From Lucinisca nassula (taxonomy: Eukaryota > Mollusca > Bivalvia > Lucinida > Lucinidae): 64,000 nucleotides of DNA. The stretch covers positions 42,547,124 through 42,611,123 of the forward strand of contig OY757016.1 of NCBI GenBank assembly GCA_963580285.1. The letters are read 5' to 3'. Shown one piece after another: positions 10,862 through 20,679 of this stretch. The notes under the pieces were generated by a model. The model saw only the letters and a list, made by a program, of their open reading frames with translations. It ran no database searches and was not told the DNA's origin. The position numbers and the translations under genes are program-made. Numbering within the stretch: the stretch's first letter is position 1; every line of letters starts with the position of its first letter.

Positions 10862-11160
10862 AACGGCCCCCACCCATAGGGGCTTGAAGAAATATATGGG
10901 CTGCATGATGCTTCCACACAGAGCTGAATATGACCCGCACACCAGTACTGGTAAACTGCTTACAGGATCTAAGCCTGTCCAGGAACCGCGGTGCGAGGCA
11001 GACCGTCCATGCTAATAAACCCTATTGGTTTCATCGGGCGACAGGGCTTGAGATGTCATTTCATCTCAATGTCGGGTAAAAGTCCCACAAAATTGGAAGC
11101 AACGTCTTCAAAATGACCTTTACAGTGTTGACGGGGACGTTAAACCTCAAATCAAACAAA
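10862..11160 (+). mobile_element. SINE A, near full length, with target-site duplication
   Basis: The head GGCCCCCACCCATAGGGGC, then ATGATGCTTCCACACAGAGC, CAGTACTGGTAAACTGCTTA, TCTAAGCCTGTCCAGGA, GGGCTTGAGATGTCATTTCA, TCGGGTAAAAGTCCCAC, TTACAGTGTTGACGGGGACG and an AAACCTCAAATCAAACAAA tail. It is flanked by TATGCATAGCAA (10850-10861) and TATACATAGCAA (11161-11172). Confidence 0.88.
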
Positions 11161-11199
11161 TATACATAGCAACAGATAAGCTTGGTATTTTATGCCAAC

Positions 11200-11320
11200 T
11201 GAAGGATAGTTTTTGTGAATACTCAATAAAACCTATTTTTGTGGGTATTCATTAGAAATGAATACCCACAACATAGGTTTTTATGGAGAAATAAAGAAAA
11301 CTATCCTTCATTCATAAAAA
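11200..11320. repeat. MITE H-type hairpin
   Basis: GGATAGTTTTTGTGAATACT...TGTGGGTATTCATT is mirrored by AATGAATACCCACA...GAAAACTATCC. It is a truncated or variant member of the MITE H hairpin class. Confidence 0.6.
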
Positions 11321-11449
11321 AATATTAAACTTATCTGTTTCTATGTTTCTAATGCTCCAGATAAGGAGTAGCACGGATAACAATTATATCTATGAGATAA
11401 TGTTCCTTACTGTAAAAATCCTAAAAATTCGGACACCTTAAGAACTTGC

Positions 11450-11700
11450 TGTAATTCTACTAGAATTTTAACAAATTTATTTCACGATCCAGCAAGGTGT
11501 CCAAAAGGTGCAGATGGAATGGCAAACAGTGCAGACCCTGATCAGACTGCTCCTGAAGGCGCTGATCTGGGTCTGCACTGTTTGCTTGGGCATGTCTGTC
11601 CCAATACACAGGATTATTAGGGTATTTCTTGTCAGAAATAAATGCTGCAGGCACTTGCCAGAATTGCCTCAAATCAATCTTCTGCATGTAAGTCTTTCAG
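11450..11700. repeat. Repeat with CAGTGTAGA palindrome (11522-11585)
   Basis: The palindrome GCAAACAGTGCAGACCCTGA...TGGGTCTGCACTGTTTGC sits beside TTTCACGATCCAGCAAGG. The same flank-plus-palindrome layout recurs at 33070-33240 and inverted at 15963-16100, so the palindrome travels within a larger repeat. No gene. Confidence 0.7.
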
Positions 11701-11759
11701 AAAACATGAAAAGACTTCACTTAAACCATTTTGATAGCATGTCAGTCACATAATGATAA

Positions 11760-11935
11760 TGGATTTTTTCAGATCTCAAAACAGTTAATTTTTGTATGAA
11801 AATTTGTAATTAAGGCAGTTCTAACAAGTGCCCACAACCTATGTATAGGACCAGAAATAAGGAAAGATCCTAGATTTCTATGTATAAAGTGGAGTTAACA
11901 GGTGTGTTCATTTCACAGACCTGTTAACCTGTTGT
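11760..11935. repeat. MITE H remnant
   Basis: GGCAGTTCTAACAAGTGCCCACAACCTATG, GACCAGAAATAAGGAAAGATC and TATAAAGTGGAGTTAACAGG match the right half of MITE H. The left half is not recognisable. Confidence 0.55.
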
Positions 11936-12045
11936 ATGCTAGTGGACTCTTCAATTGCTATATGTTGGACAAATCCATTTGTCATATAAGGGGTGTAAGG
12001 CCTCTTTTTTGGTTTTTATTCTATTTTTGGCAGAAAATTATGTGA

Positions 12046-12360
12046 GCAAATAGTGCAGGCCCAGATCAGATGCTGCATTCTGCGGTGTCTAAGCAGGACC
12101 TTTTTTTTTTTTTTTTTTTGGTTTGGGTTTTACCGCCCTTTCAAGATTATTTCACTCATATCGAGCCGATCGTTAATCAGGTGGGCGAAAACCGGAGTTC
12201 CCGGAGAAAAACCACTTAACCTTCCGTTGCAGAACTTGGCGTCTCACACATGGCCCGAGCGAGGCTCAAACCTACGGCGGTGAGAGACCTAATGACTAAG
12301 AGTCAGCGCTCTTATCCACTAGGCCACGGAGGCCCGGTGATCTGGACCGGCACTGTTTGC
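12046..12360. repeat. CAGTGTAGA palindrome split by a SINE D
   Basis: The left arm GCAAATAGTGCAGGCCCAGA...CTGCGGTGTCTAAGC ends near 12098. The right arm GTGATCTGGACCGGCACTGTTTGC resumes at about 12337. The two arms fit together as one ordinary palindrome of this family once the intervening SINE is ignored. Confidence 0.75.
12101..12336 (-). mobile_element. SINE D (tRNA-headed)
   Basis: On the minus strand the head reads GGGCCTCCGTGGCCTAGTGG then GGTTTGAGCCTCGC (A- and B-box-like). The body has CGGGAACTCCGGTTTTCGCC and GATCGGCTCGATATGAGTG, and the tail is poly-A (poly-T at 12102-12120 on the plus strand). Fragments of the same body occur at 51520-51650 and 51765-51870. Confidence 0.78.
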
Positions 12361-12460
12361 AAAGATACGCCTTTATGGGTTTCATCATACAATGGGTTAA
12401 TGTGATGAATTAGGAAGACTGTTGGTACATGTACAAATACATTTTTAGTGAAAGAACTAA

Positions 12461-12812
12461 ATTTATCATATGACGTCACGTCTGAGAGTGTAATAACGCC
12501 ATGTTTTATTTTCAATAATCCACTAGTGGATTAAATATGCAAATTAGCTAGATACGTCCCGTAACGTTACATATACGACGTCCTTAACAACTTCGCGTTT
12601 ACTAATGGTGGAAAATTGATATTTTTGATAAACAATCATGGATAAAATGCGTTTTTAATGTCATATGATAAATAGAATCTTGCATTCGTGTTCATGCATT
12701 ATTGAATTTATTAAACTCGTTGAGGAAAAGGGATAAAATGCTCGGCACAGCCTCGCATTTTATCCCTTTTCCTCAACTCGTTTAATAAATTCAATAATAC
12801 ATGATCCTCTAT
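12461..12812 (+). mobile_element. MITE G (snapback) copy 1
   Basis: The left part ATTTATCATATGACGTCACG is inverted inside at 12660-12675 (GTCATATGATAAAT). The right part is a ~105-bp snapback: GAATTTATTAAACTCGTTGA...GGGATAAAATGC mirrored about GGCACAGCC. CCACTAGTGGATTAAATATG lies between. Closely related copies occur at 15304, 16829 and, inverted, 61374. No ORF. Confidence 0.85.
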
Positions 12813-12888
12813 TTAATCCCCTGAGATAAATGGTGTATCAGGAGGTAAGAATTGTGTAATAAAATTTATAGATGTTTTACAGCTGAGA

Positions 12889-14450
12889 CACGCCTGGTAG
12901 ACTCGTAAGGGGTAACCGCAGTTATGCACTCAAAATCCTTACGGGAACTTCCGGCAATGACTTACAAGACTTCAAAAGTGTCAACAAATAGTTGAGTGTA
13001 CCCCATTGAGGAATTTAGTCAACTTTGTAAACATTTTTGAAAAATCGCATATGTTATTCTCAACAACTTTCATTTAGAACTGCATCAGAAAAAATAGGTG
13101 TATATATTAAAAGGCAAGTGGTCGATTTGAAATTCAATTTCTCCCGGCAGAAGTGTGTGAGATTTTGTTTTTACCTGTTTTCCAGTGCAATTTTCAGCTA
13201 CCCGGGCTATGCAAAACTGATCTAACACGTCAAATCACGTTAAAATCAAATTATTTCCATGCTGAAATGCGTAAGCTGCAGAATTCTCACATAATTTGTT
13301 ACAGGAGCTTAAATATTTGTGCCGATTATGACTTATGAGGCCGATAACCCCTTACGGGAATATCACCCCTTACGGGGACAGGAAAAAACAACTGATTGGT
13401 ATCTGCTTACAATTCCTCTCTTCATTCAATATTTGTTTTAATGTACGATTATATCAGATAAATACATTAAAAATGTAGTAAACTCAAGTTTTGAACAGTT
13501 CGTACGAGTGCCTGAATTTTGATATAGTTAATATCAGTTAACAGCAGACAATACCGTTCTGAATAAAATTAATAGTATTTTCTGTCGTACCGAATAACTG
13601 CAGTGGTTTCATGACTTTGATTTACTGTTTATATTTAGGAGCGCTGTGGTGCAGTGGTAAAGCATCGGATTTGAGATCGAGAGGCAGCTGGTTCGATCCT
13701 CGCAAGCGCCATGTGTTGTTTCCTTGAGCAAGAAACTTTATCCACATTGCTTTGTACTGGTTCCTACCCAGGAAAAGAGGGCCACATGGAAGATTAGTAC
13801 TAGTACTAAATGTGTTACCCTCTATAAATAAGGTTGATTATTATTATTATTATTTATATGGGTTATTGAATGAAGAAGCGAATTGTAATCAGGCACCCAT
13901 CAGTTGGCTTTTCCTGCCCCTCCGTAAGGGATAATATTCCCGTAAAGGGGTAATCGGCCTCGTAAGTCATAATTGCTACAAATATTGAAGACCTGGGACC
14001 AATCTGTGGAAGTTTTTGCAGCTTATGTATTTCAGCATGGAAGTAGTTCGAAATACGTCTTATTTGACAAGTATGATAAAATTGCATAGTCCAGGTAGCT
14101 AAAAATGCCTTCATTAGGCACTAGAAAACAGGTAAAAACATAAATATCTGACCACCTTCCTCCGGGAGAAAGTAAATTAAAAATCGACCACTTGCCTTTT
14201 CGTGTCCACACCCATCTTTTCTGATGCAGAAATGAAAGTTGTTGGAAATAGCATTGTCCATTTTTTTCAAATACATGTATGTTTACAAAGTTGACTAAAG
14301 GGCATCAATCGGGAACACTCACTAAATTGTTGACATTTTTGAAATCTCGTATAAAGTCATAGCCAGAAGTTTCCGTAAGGATTTTGAGTGCATAACCGCT
14401 GGTTACCCCTTACGAGTCTACCAGGCGTGTGAACGAGTCTACCAGGCGTG
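12889..14450. mobile_element. 1.56-kb long-inverted-repeat element
   Basis: Arms of about 490-520 bp (12889-13385 and 13920-14450) are inverted copies at roughly 75-80 percent by eye. Both carry CGCCTGGTAGACTCGTAAGG at the outer end, CTCAAAATCCTTACGG, GGCAAGTGGTCGATTT and CCCGTAAGGGGT-like inner ends. The right tip CGAGTCTACCAGGCGTGTG is duplicated. TGAGA flanks both outer ends (12884-12888 and 14451-14455), a possible 5-bp duplication. No transposase; the class is unknown. The spacer holds a SINE E. Confidence 0.72.
13639..13860 (+). mobile_element. SINE E (tRNA-headed)
   Basis: The head GAGCGCTGTGGTGCAGTGG and CTGGTTCGATCCTCGC resembles a tRNA (A and B boxes). The body is GTTTCCTTGAGCAAGAAACT, CCTACCCAGGAAAAGAGG and GTACTAGTACTAAATGTG, with an ATT-repeat tail (about 13835-13855). 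The acceptor and T stems do not pair well enough for a functional tRNA. A second copy, inverted, is at 30240-30476. Confidence 0.75.
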
Positions 14451-14454
14451 TGAG

Positions 14455-14905
14455 AATGAAAATGTTTCTACACATAACAATAACAAACCCCTGTGCCAAA
14501 ATGGCGTCTTTCATATCTCCAGAACTAGCATTTTTCAGATGAAAATTTATATTTTTCTCATGTCTCGTCAAAACAGACTGTGTTCTTCTTAGAACCACCT
14601 CAATGTTTGTTTGTTTGTTTGAGGTTTAACATCCCCGTCAATACTCTATAGGTCATTTTGGAGACGTTGCTTCCAATTTCGTGGGACTTTTACCCGACCA
14701 TTGAGTTGAAATGACATCTCAAGCCCTGTTGCTCAATGAAACCAACAGGAGAAACACCTCAATGAGGCAGCTCTAACAAGTACCCACAATCAATGTTGTT
14801 GAGCAGAAAATATGGAAAATAACTTATTCCCCAGTAAACACCAATTTTCTCTGTATAATATGGGGTGTACAGGGGTATTCATTTCAGGGTCTTGTTAACC
14901 TGATA
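14455..14905. mobile_element. MITE H copy split by a SINE A fragment
   Basis: The left part (AAATGGCGTCTTTCATATCTCC...TTCTTAGAACCACCTCAATG) continues after the insertion with GAGGCAGCTCTAACAAGTACCCACAAT and TATAATATGGGGTGTACAGG. The hairpin halves pair across the inserted SINE. Confidence 0.75.
14606..14751 (-). mobile_element. 5'-truncated SINE A with target-site duplication
   Basis: Minus-strand 3' part of SINE A: GGGCTTGAGATGTCATTTCA, GGTCGGGTAAAAGTCCCACG, ATTGACGGGGATGTTAAACC and (CAAA)n. Flanked by AACCACCTCAATG (14593-14605) and AAACACCTCAATG (14752-14764), one mismatch in 13. The 5' half is missing, as expected of incomplete reverse transcription. Confidence 0.88.
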
Positions 14906-14910
14906 CAATG

Positions 14911-15221
14911 GCCAGCCTCAGTAGTTCAGTTAGATGCCTGTCTGACTAGTGATTAGGAGGATGCAGGTTCGATATCTGCCGGGGTAGGCAACATTCTTTT
15001 GTGGAGATTGACCATGAAATCTTTTCTACGGTCACTCTCTCCCTTCTGCTGATCCAAGAAGGGCAGTTGTCAGTTTCCGGCGAAAGAATGTGCACTGTAC
15101 TGTTTAACCATTTGCGTATAAGCCTGCCCAGGAAAAGTGTGGATAGGTAAACTGACTGGCTCAAAAATGACCTAAATAGTGTTGACAGGGCCGTTAAACT
15201 CTGATACAAACAAATAAACAA
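14911..15221 (+). mobile_element. SINE C, full length, with 14-bp target-site duplication
   Basis: Head GCCTCAGTAGTTCAGTTAG and GGTTCGATATCTGCC; body GAAATCTTTTCTACGGTCAC and AAGCCTGCCCAGGAAAAGTG; tail AATGACCTAAATAGTGTTGA then ACAAACAAATAAAC. Flanked by AACCTGATACAATG (14897-14910) and AACCTGATGCAATG (15222-15235). Confidence 0.9.
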
Positions 15222-15303
15222 AACCTGATGCAATGGTGCATGTACATGTATAACTATTTCTTGAAGCGACTCTAACAAGTATTGGAAATGGTAGTACACC
15301 ACA

Positions 15304-15680
15304 ACCTCTATTTATCATATGACGTCCCGTCCGAGAGTGTAATAACGCCATGTAATAAATTCCGTAATCCACTAGTGGATTAAATATGCAAATTAGTTAA
15401 ATATGCCCTGTAACTTTATATGCATGACGTCCGTAACGACGTCGCGTTTACTAACGGCGCAGTATTGACATATTTGTTTAGAAATCATAAATAAAATACG
15501 TTTTAAATGTCATATGATAAATAGAAACTTGCATTCGTGCTCATGTATTATTGAATTTATCAAACTTGTTTAGATAAAGAGATAAAATGCTCGGCATAGC
15601 CTCGCATTTTATCCCTGTTCCTCAACTCGTTTAATAAATTCAACAATACATGAGCACTCATGCAAGATCCTCCATATAAC
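15304..15680 (+). mobile_element. MITE G (snapback) copy 2
   Basis: Same order as copy 1: TATTTATCATATGACGTCCC, GTAATAACGCCATG, CCACTAGTGGATTAAATATG, GTCATATGATAAATAGAAAC, then the snapback around ATGCTCGGCATAGCCTCGCAT and ATCCTCCATATAAC at the right tip. Confidence 0.82.
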
Positions 15681-16279
15681 ACTATTAATGGGGTCCAAAG
15701 CAGAAACCATGTTAGTTAAACAACTGTGTTATATCCAACCAAAATTGTATAGATTATAATTATAGAAAAAAGACCTAGGTTGTGGGGACTCAATATCATT
15801 ATATGGAACTTAGGTTTTATATGCATATTCCTCATGCTAACTTTTGACATTTTTTGAGTTCAATCAAACATGTCAGATTTCGGTTTGAGGACTACTGGTA
15901 TATATGCTTATGCCTGACCCTTTCTCTTAATAGAAGAATGTATTGGAACAGATAGTTCTAAGCAAACAGTGCAGACCCAGATCAGTCTGAAGGAGCAGCC
16001 TGATCAGGGTCTACACTTTTTGCCATTCCATTTGCACCCTTTGGACTCCTTGCTGGATCATGAAACAATTTTATTAAAATTTTAGGAGAATTATGAAACA
16101 ATTTTATTCAAATTTTAGGAGAATTACAACAAGGCCTCAAGGTATCCAAACTTTTAGGATATTTATAGCAGTAACAGCTTCAAAATCCTAGTGCGAGCAC
16201 TGCAGTTTTCATGATTACAGCAGACTGCCATTCTAATGGCCAATATGGTTCATTCTTATGGAGAAATACTTGCAATATA
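15681..16279. other. Gene-free; palindrome at 15963-16024
   Basis: The only structure seen is a CAGTGTAGA palindrome (GCAAACAGTGCAGACCCAGA...AGGGTCTACACTTTTTGC) and, after it, the inverted form of the flank present at 11450-11520, including a local duplication of AATTTTAGGAGAATTA(T/C). The rest looks unique. Confidence 0.5.
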
Positions 16280-16462
16280 TTTCTATTGTCATTCTCTCCC
16301 ATCTCCTGATTCAAGAAGAGCAGTTGTCAGTTTCCAGCAATGTGGACTGTACTGGTTAAGCCTGCCCAGGAAAAGTATGGATAGGTAAACTGACCGGCTA
16401 AAAAAATTACCTGAAATAGTGTTGACTGGGCTGTTAAACTCCAAAACAAATAAACAAAAACC
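16280..16462 (+). mobile_element. 5'-truncated SINE C
   Basis: Starts within the body (TCATTCTCTCCCATCTCCTG) and runs through AAGCCTGCCCAGGAAAAGT and AATAGTGTTGACTGGGCTG to CAAATAAACAAAAA. TGCAATATA flanks both sides (16271-16279 and about 16463-16471). Confidence 0.75.
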
Positions 16463-16471
16463 TGCAATATA

Positions 16472-16828
16472 AGAATAATTCCACAAAATAATCAATATTA
16501 ATAAAATGTTTAACATTATGAACAAGGCCCTATTAACAAATCTGCAATATGAGAATTATCCGGCGACCTATCAACATTCGATATTATTAACATTCGATAT
16601 TTTTGACATTACATGTATGTACAAAGCCCTGTATGAACAAATGTCATGTTCAGCCATTCCTATGATAAAACAATTGCTATCTTTATTTATTACCCTCACC
16701 ATGCTGGACCCGGATTTATCCTCTTTTGGAAACAGTACAGATCCAGGTCAGCTGGCTTCTCAGAAGCCAGCTGATCAGGATCTATATTCTTCAAGTCTTT
16801 TCCATTCCGCTTCTAAATCCATGTTGTC
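16472..16828. other. Gene-free; variant palindrome at 16743-16779
   Basis: The CAGTGTAGA family palindrome here has the core CAGCTGGCTTCTCAGAAGCCAGCTG, written as arms CAGCTGGCTTCT / AGAAGCCAGCTG. The 112-aa ORF across it is not supported by any coding signature. Confidence 0.5.
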
Positions 16829-17194
16829 ATATGTTGTCATATGACATTGCGTCTGAGAGTGTAATAATGTCATGTAATAAATTCGATAATCCACTACCGG
16901 ATTAAATATGCAAATTAGTTAGATATGCCCTGTAACGTTGCATGTATGATGTTGCATTTACTGTTGGCGGAATATTGACTTTTTGGGGTAAAAATTGTGA
17001 AAAATGCATTTAAATACTGTACCATAATGATAAATAGAATCTTGCATTTGTGCTCTTGTTTTATTGAATTTATTAAACTTGTTGAGGAAAAGGGATAAAA
17101 TGCTCAGCAAAGCCTCGCATTTTATCCCTTTACCTGAACTCGTTTAATAAATTCAGTAATACATGAGCACTCATGTCAGATCCTCTATGTAATG
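16829..17194 (+). mobile_element. MITE G (snapback) copy 3
   Basis: Same family as 12461 and 15304, with GTAATAATGTCATG, CCACTACCGGATTAAATATG, the snapback around ATGCTCAGCAAAGCCTCGCAT and ATCCTCTATGTAAT at the right tip. It ends about 65 bp beyond the ALKBH4 stop codon, so it may supply that gene's 3' UTR. Confidence 0.82.
17060..17065 (-). promoter_or_regulatory. Candidate poly(A) signal for ALKBH4
   Basis: AATAAA on the minus strand, about 195 nt past the ALKBH4 stop codon and inside MITE G copy 3. It is the nearest canonical hexamer I see downstream of the stop. Whether it is used is unknown. Confidence 0.3.
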
Positions 17195-17259
17195 CAACTC
17201 AAATGGCTGAAAATTGGGGAGAGTGTAGTATATTGAAATATTATTCTTCAAGGTAAGGG

Positions 17260-18078
17260 TTACGAACACGAGCCTACAGCATTGCCATTAAATGTCAACG
17301 CTATATCTAACAAGGCTTTTCCCTCACTGCACCTCTCCCCAGCCTCTGAAAATTCTTCAGACAACTCTCTCAGAGTAACGGCAAGTCTTTTACTATGAAT
17401 ATCTTCCCTATGTATTCCATGCTTCCATTTCTGTCTTGCCTCTCCATACACGACTATCAAACACCTCTGAGGCATCAGTACTTTTACTTCAATGTCTGGA
17501 TAGCTGTCACTTGTGAAAAACAGGTATGTATCAGAAAGCAAATTGATAGTCAAAAGCCTATCACCCCACAACCAGAAGTCATCAAAATGTGGGTCAATGG
17601 CAGAGCCTCTTTCTGGAGTATACTCCAGGTGGCACTGCTCTACAGGAAGAAAATCTTTCAAAACATCTATCTGCTTCATTCTGTCAAACAACTTTTCACT
17701 GAAGGGAGGTAAACCACTAAATACAGACATTTTCACTTTCTTTCTTTTGAAATTTACTTTTGGCCCAAAATCTTGTTTTCTCCTGCCTGATTGAGAATCA
17801 ACAAAAGGAGTTTTGTAAACCTCTTGTTCTATTTCTTTTTCTTCAGACTGTGACACAAAGTCTAACTTCAGATAGATACCTGGGAAGTCAAGGCCATCAC
17901 CATGGTGATTAGGATGATCATGTGGCCCTGGCCAGGCTTTTTTACAAGGCAAACAGTAGAAATACACAGTCTTGCTATTTTCACCATTTACTGGTTGCTT
18001 CTTCACATCACTTTCACATATTAAGCATGTTCTTATGCCTTTACAAGCACAAGATTTGATATCACTATTTGCTGCCAT
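17260..18078 (-). CDS. ALKBH4: ALKBH4, Fe(II)/2-oxoglutarate dioxygenase
   Basis: A 272-aa uninterrupted ORF with start and stop. It opens with a cysteine cluster (CACKGIRTCLIC, residues 10-21) that is diagnostic of animal ALKBH4. SGRRKQDFGPKVNF (97-110) and VEQCHLEYTPERGSAIDPH (146-164) also fit. Iron ligands are H164 and D166 (HFD) and most likely H220 (WKH); R231 and R237 form the RxxxxxR 2-oxoglutarate/substrate motif. Known family members act on monomethylated actin K84 and have been reported to act on DNA 6mA; I infer the same class of activity, not the substrate. Length fits the family (human about 300 aa). No intron interrupts the ORF, whereas vertebrate orthologues have introns. The context of the start codon is ACATAAAATGG. 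A CARD ORF lies 98 nt upstream on the same strand, and MITE G lies just downstream. Confidence 0.95.
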   Translation of the reverse strand: MAANSDIKSCACKGIRTCLICESDVKKQPVNGENSKTVYFYCLPCKKAWPGPHDHPNHHGDGLDFPGIYLKLDFVSQSEEKEIEQEVYKTPFVDSQSGRRKQDFGPKVNFKRKKVKMSVFSGLPPFSEKLFDRMKQIDVLKDFLPVEQCHLEYTPERGSAIDPHFDDFWLWGDRLLTINLLSDTYLFFTSDSYPDIEVKVLMPQRCLIVVYGEARQKWKHGIHREDIHSKRLAVTLRELSEEFSEAGERCSEGKALLDIALTFNGNAVGSCS

Positions 18079-18176
18079 TTTATGTTTATCTTTCAGAACT
18101 GTACTGGCCTACTGGGATACTTTCTTCACTTGTAATTCAGATATATTTAAATTTCTTCACCGCAAGTTAAGAGCTG

Positions 18177-18482
18177 TCATAACTGCATGGGCTGAGGTTG
18201 ATGTCCATTCAATGTGCGAAGCAACTTATCAGCAATAAATTCTTGTTCAGTTTTCCTAAGGGCTGTGAGCATTTTTCCAAAGGCTTGAGGTCCACGTCTT
18301 TGTATTATATACAGAAACTGAGTAATCTTCTCCTTTTTAGTGGGTTTAACCTTTATTTCCTCATACATGTCATTTGTTATTACTGACTCTGCTAATAGAT
18401 GATCAAGCAATTCATCTGGTATCACATTTTCAATTAAATAGACCCAGTTTTGTCTTAAAGTTGCCCTGTGAATCTCTTCCAT
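18177..18482 (-). CDS. CARD-domain protein (caspase-2/CRADD-like CARD)
   Basis: From the ATG at 18482 the ORF encodes 101 aa. Almost all of it is one death-fold CARD: MEEIHRATLRQNWVYLIENV, then DELLDHLLAESVIT, EKITQFLYIIQRRGPQAF and LRKTEQEFIADKL. The RGPQAF...L..T.Q..IADKLL stretch is closest to caspase-2/CRADD CARDs. CARDs mediate homotypic assembly in apoptosis or innate immunity. The ORF ends in TGA straight after the domain; no convincing in-frame donor site is seen, so it could be a stand-alone CARD adaptor. The open frame extends 20 codons upstream without an ATG, so this could instead be a terminal exon with an acceptor near 18500. No caspase domain is found nearby. ALKBH4 begins 98 nt downstream. 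Confidence 0.8.
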   Translation of the reverse strand: MEEIHRATLRQNWVYLIENVIPDELLDHLLAESVITNDMYEEIKVKPTKKEKITQFLYIIQRRGPQAFGKMLTALRKTEQEFIADKLLRTLNGHQPQPMQL

Positions 18483-18662
18483 GGCCTGTCGTTCTAGATT
18501 TACATAAGCTTCATGTTTTATGAAAAACAAAGAACAACTCACATGCTATTTAATATTAACTACCGGTAATAAACTGATTTTGAAACCAATCAATTATCAA
18601 AGTGGGCTCTGTCTTGGTTCTTCTTAATCTGTAAAGAAAAGAGATACACCATATTCAGTATA

Positions 18663-18985
18663 CAGTTGAACTTCAATGGCTCGAACACCTTTGGGACGAC
18701 GAAAATCTGTTCGAGACATGGGTAATTCTAGCCACTGAGGGTTACTGCCAAGAGGTATAATGGGGTTCATTTTGGGACATCTTTTCAATGTTCTATAATA
18801 AAAAGGTATGCTGTGTGTACTCATTAGAATCATTCTCGCAAACATTGCAAGAAAAAAAAATTGAAAATCTCCTTAATTATCCCGCACTATTTCTTGTGAT
18901 GAGGAATTCCCTAGGGACTCTAGTACGGGTTCGAGTCAGCAATAGTAAAAGAGTCATCGGTGTTTGGGCCATTGTAGTTCTACTG
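18663..18985. mobile_element. pogo/Tc1-like MITE
   Basis: The left end CAGTTGAACTTCAATGGCTC is inverted at the right (complement CAGTAGAACTACAATGGCCC), continuing as (G/A)AACACC. TA precedes the left end. In the duplicated copy at 19.9 kb the right end is followed by TA. A TA target and a CAGT(T/A)GAAC terminus fit the pogo/Tigger branch of Tc1/mariner. The interior has no transposase. The 73-aa minus-strand ORF here is the element. Confidence 0.72.
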
Positions 18986-19377
18986 CATATAGCACATATG
19001 CTCTAATATGCTCACACCAATACTGTTTCATGAAGTGTATGTGTATTTGAGTTTTAAATCCCACCAACAACGAAGGTCACATGGAGACAAGACCTCGGTT
19101 TAACCCTTATCCCTCTGAACAGGACAACCCTACCTTTGTAAACAGTGTAGATCCAGATCAGATGGCTTCTGAAGAAGCCATCTGATCAGGATCTACACTG
19201 TTTGTCATCCAGTTTGTGAACTGAACCAATGCATTATATCAAGTAATTTGATTGGTGGATAGTCAGAAATGAGTGTGGCTAAATAAATTTATTCAGCGGG
19301 ACAAGGCTAAAAGACTCGTCCAAAAGTCTGGCTAAGTTTCATGAAGCTTTATACAGGTCCATAAGGTTCAGGGTCAT

Positions 19378-19443
19378 TTCGGCCCATAACAAAATCAACC
19401 CATGACAAAATCGGCCCATAGCAATTTCGGCCCATAAATGATT
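19378..19443 (+). repeat. GGCCCATRACAAAATC minisatellite
   Basis: Three or four irregular iterations of TCGGCCCATAACAAAATC-like sequence. It is duplicated at 20334-20400 and present inverted at 27540-27605 (ATGGGCCGATTTTGTC twice). It looks like the subterminal part of another dispersed element. Confidence 0.6.
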
Positions 19444-20643
19444 AAAAGTCTGATATATGGGTCTGTTATCAGCCAAAATTAAAAAAAAAATGAAAGATAA
19501 AGTTAATTTATGATAAAATAATGTATATACAACTTATTTTTACCGCTTTTCACCGCTTGGCATCTGTATCATTATTTTCAATAATTACCTCCCTCAGATG
19601 TGAGTCTTCTCGTAATGCAAACTTTGTAATGGAAGATAAGAAATAAAAATAATATAAAAGAGGGTGTGTTTATTTAGCAAAAAAAAAAAATGTATATTTA
19701 TTAACTTGGAAATACTAGTTCTGGGGTCATTGCTTATCTGTTAATCTTTTTTCAATGTTCTATAATAAAAAGGTATGCTGTGTGTACTCATTAGAATCAT
19801 TCTAACAAAAATTTTGCAAGAAAAAAAGTTGAAAATCTCCTTAATTATCCCCCACTATTTCTTGTGATGAGGCAAGTACGGGTTCGAGTCAGCCACAGTA
19901 AATGAGTCATCGATGTTTGGGCCATTGTAGTTCTACTGTATTCATGTATAGCACATATGCTCTAATATGCTCACACCAATACTGTTTCATGAAGCGTGTG
20001 TGTATTTGAGCTTTAAATCCCACCAACAACAAAGGTCATAAGGAGACAAGACCTCGGTTTAACCCTTATCCCTCTGAACAGGACAACCCTACCTTTGTAA
20101 ACAGTGTAGATCCAGATCAGATCGCTTCTGAAGAAGCCATCTGATCAGGATCTACACTGTTTGTCATCCAGTTTGTGAACTGAACCAATGCATTATATCA
20201 AGTAATTTGATTGGTGGATAGTCAGAAATGAGTGTGGCTAAATAAATTTATTCAGCGGGACAAGGCTAAAAGACTCGTCCAAAAGTCTGGCTAAGTTTCA
20301 TGAAGCTTTATACAGGTCCATAAGGTTCAGGGTCATTTCGGCCCATAACAAAATCAACCCATGACAAAATCGGCCCATAGCAATTTCGGCCCATAAATGA
20401 TTAAAAGTCTGGTATAGGGGTCTGTTATCAGCTAAAATTAAAAAAAAAATGAAAGATAAAGTTAATTTATGATAAAATACATGTATATACAACTTATTTT
20501 TACGGCTTTTCACCGCTTGGCATCTGTATCATTATTTTCAATAATTACCTCCCTCAGATGTGAGTCTTCTCGCAATGCAAACTTTGTAATGGAAGATAAG
20601 AAATAAAAATAATATAAAAGAGGGTGTGTTTATTTAGCAAAAA

Positions 20644-20647
<4 letters not shown>

Positions 20648-20679
<32 letters not shown>

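Noticed and set aside
13641..13712. Possible tRNA gene
   Set aside because: A- and B-box-like sequences are present, but acceptor and T stems do not pair properly and a SINE body with an ATT tail follows; it is a SINE head. The same applies to 9858, 14911 and 28345.
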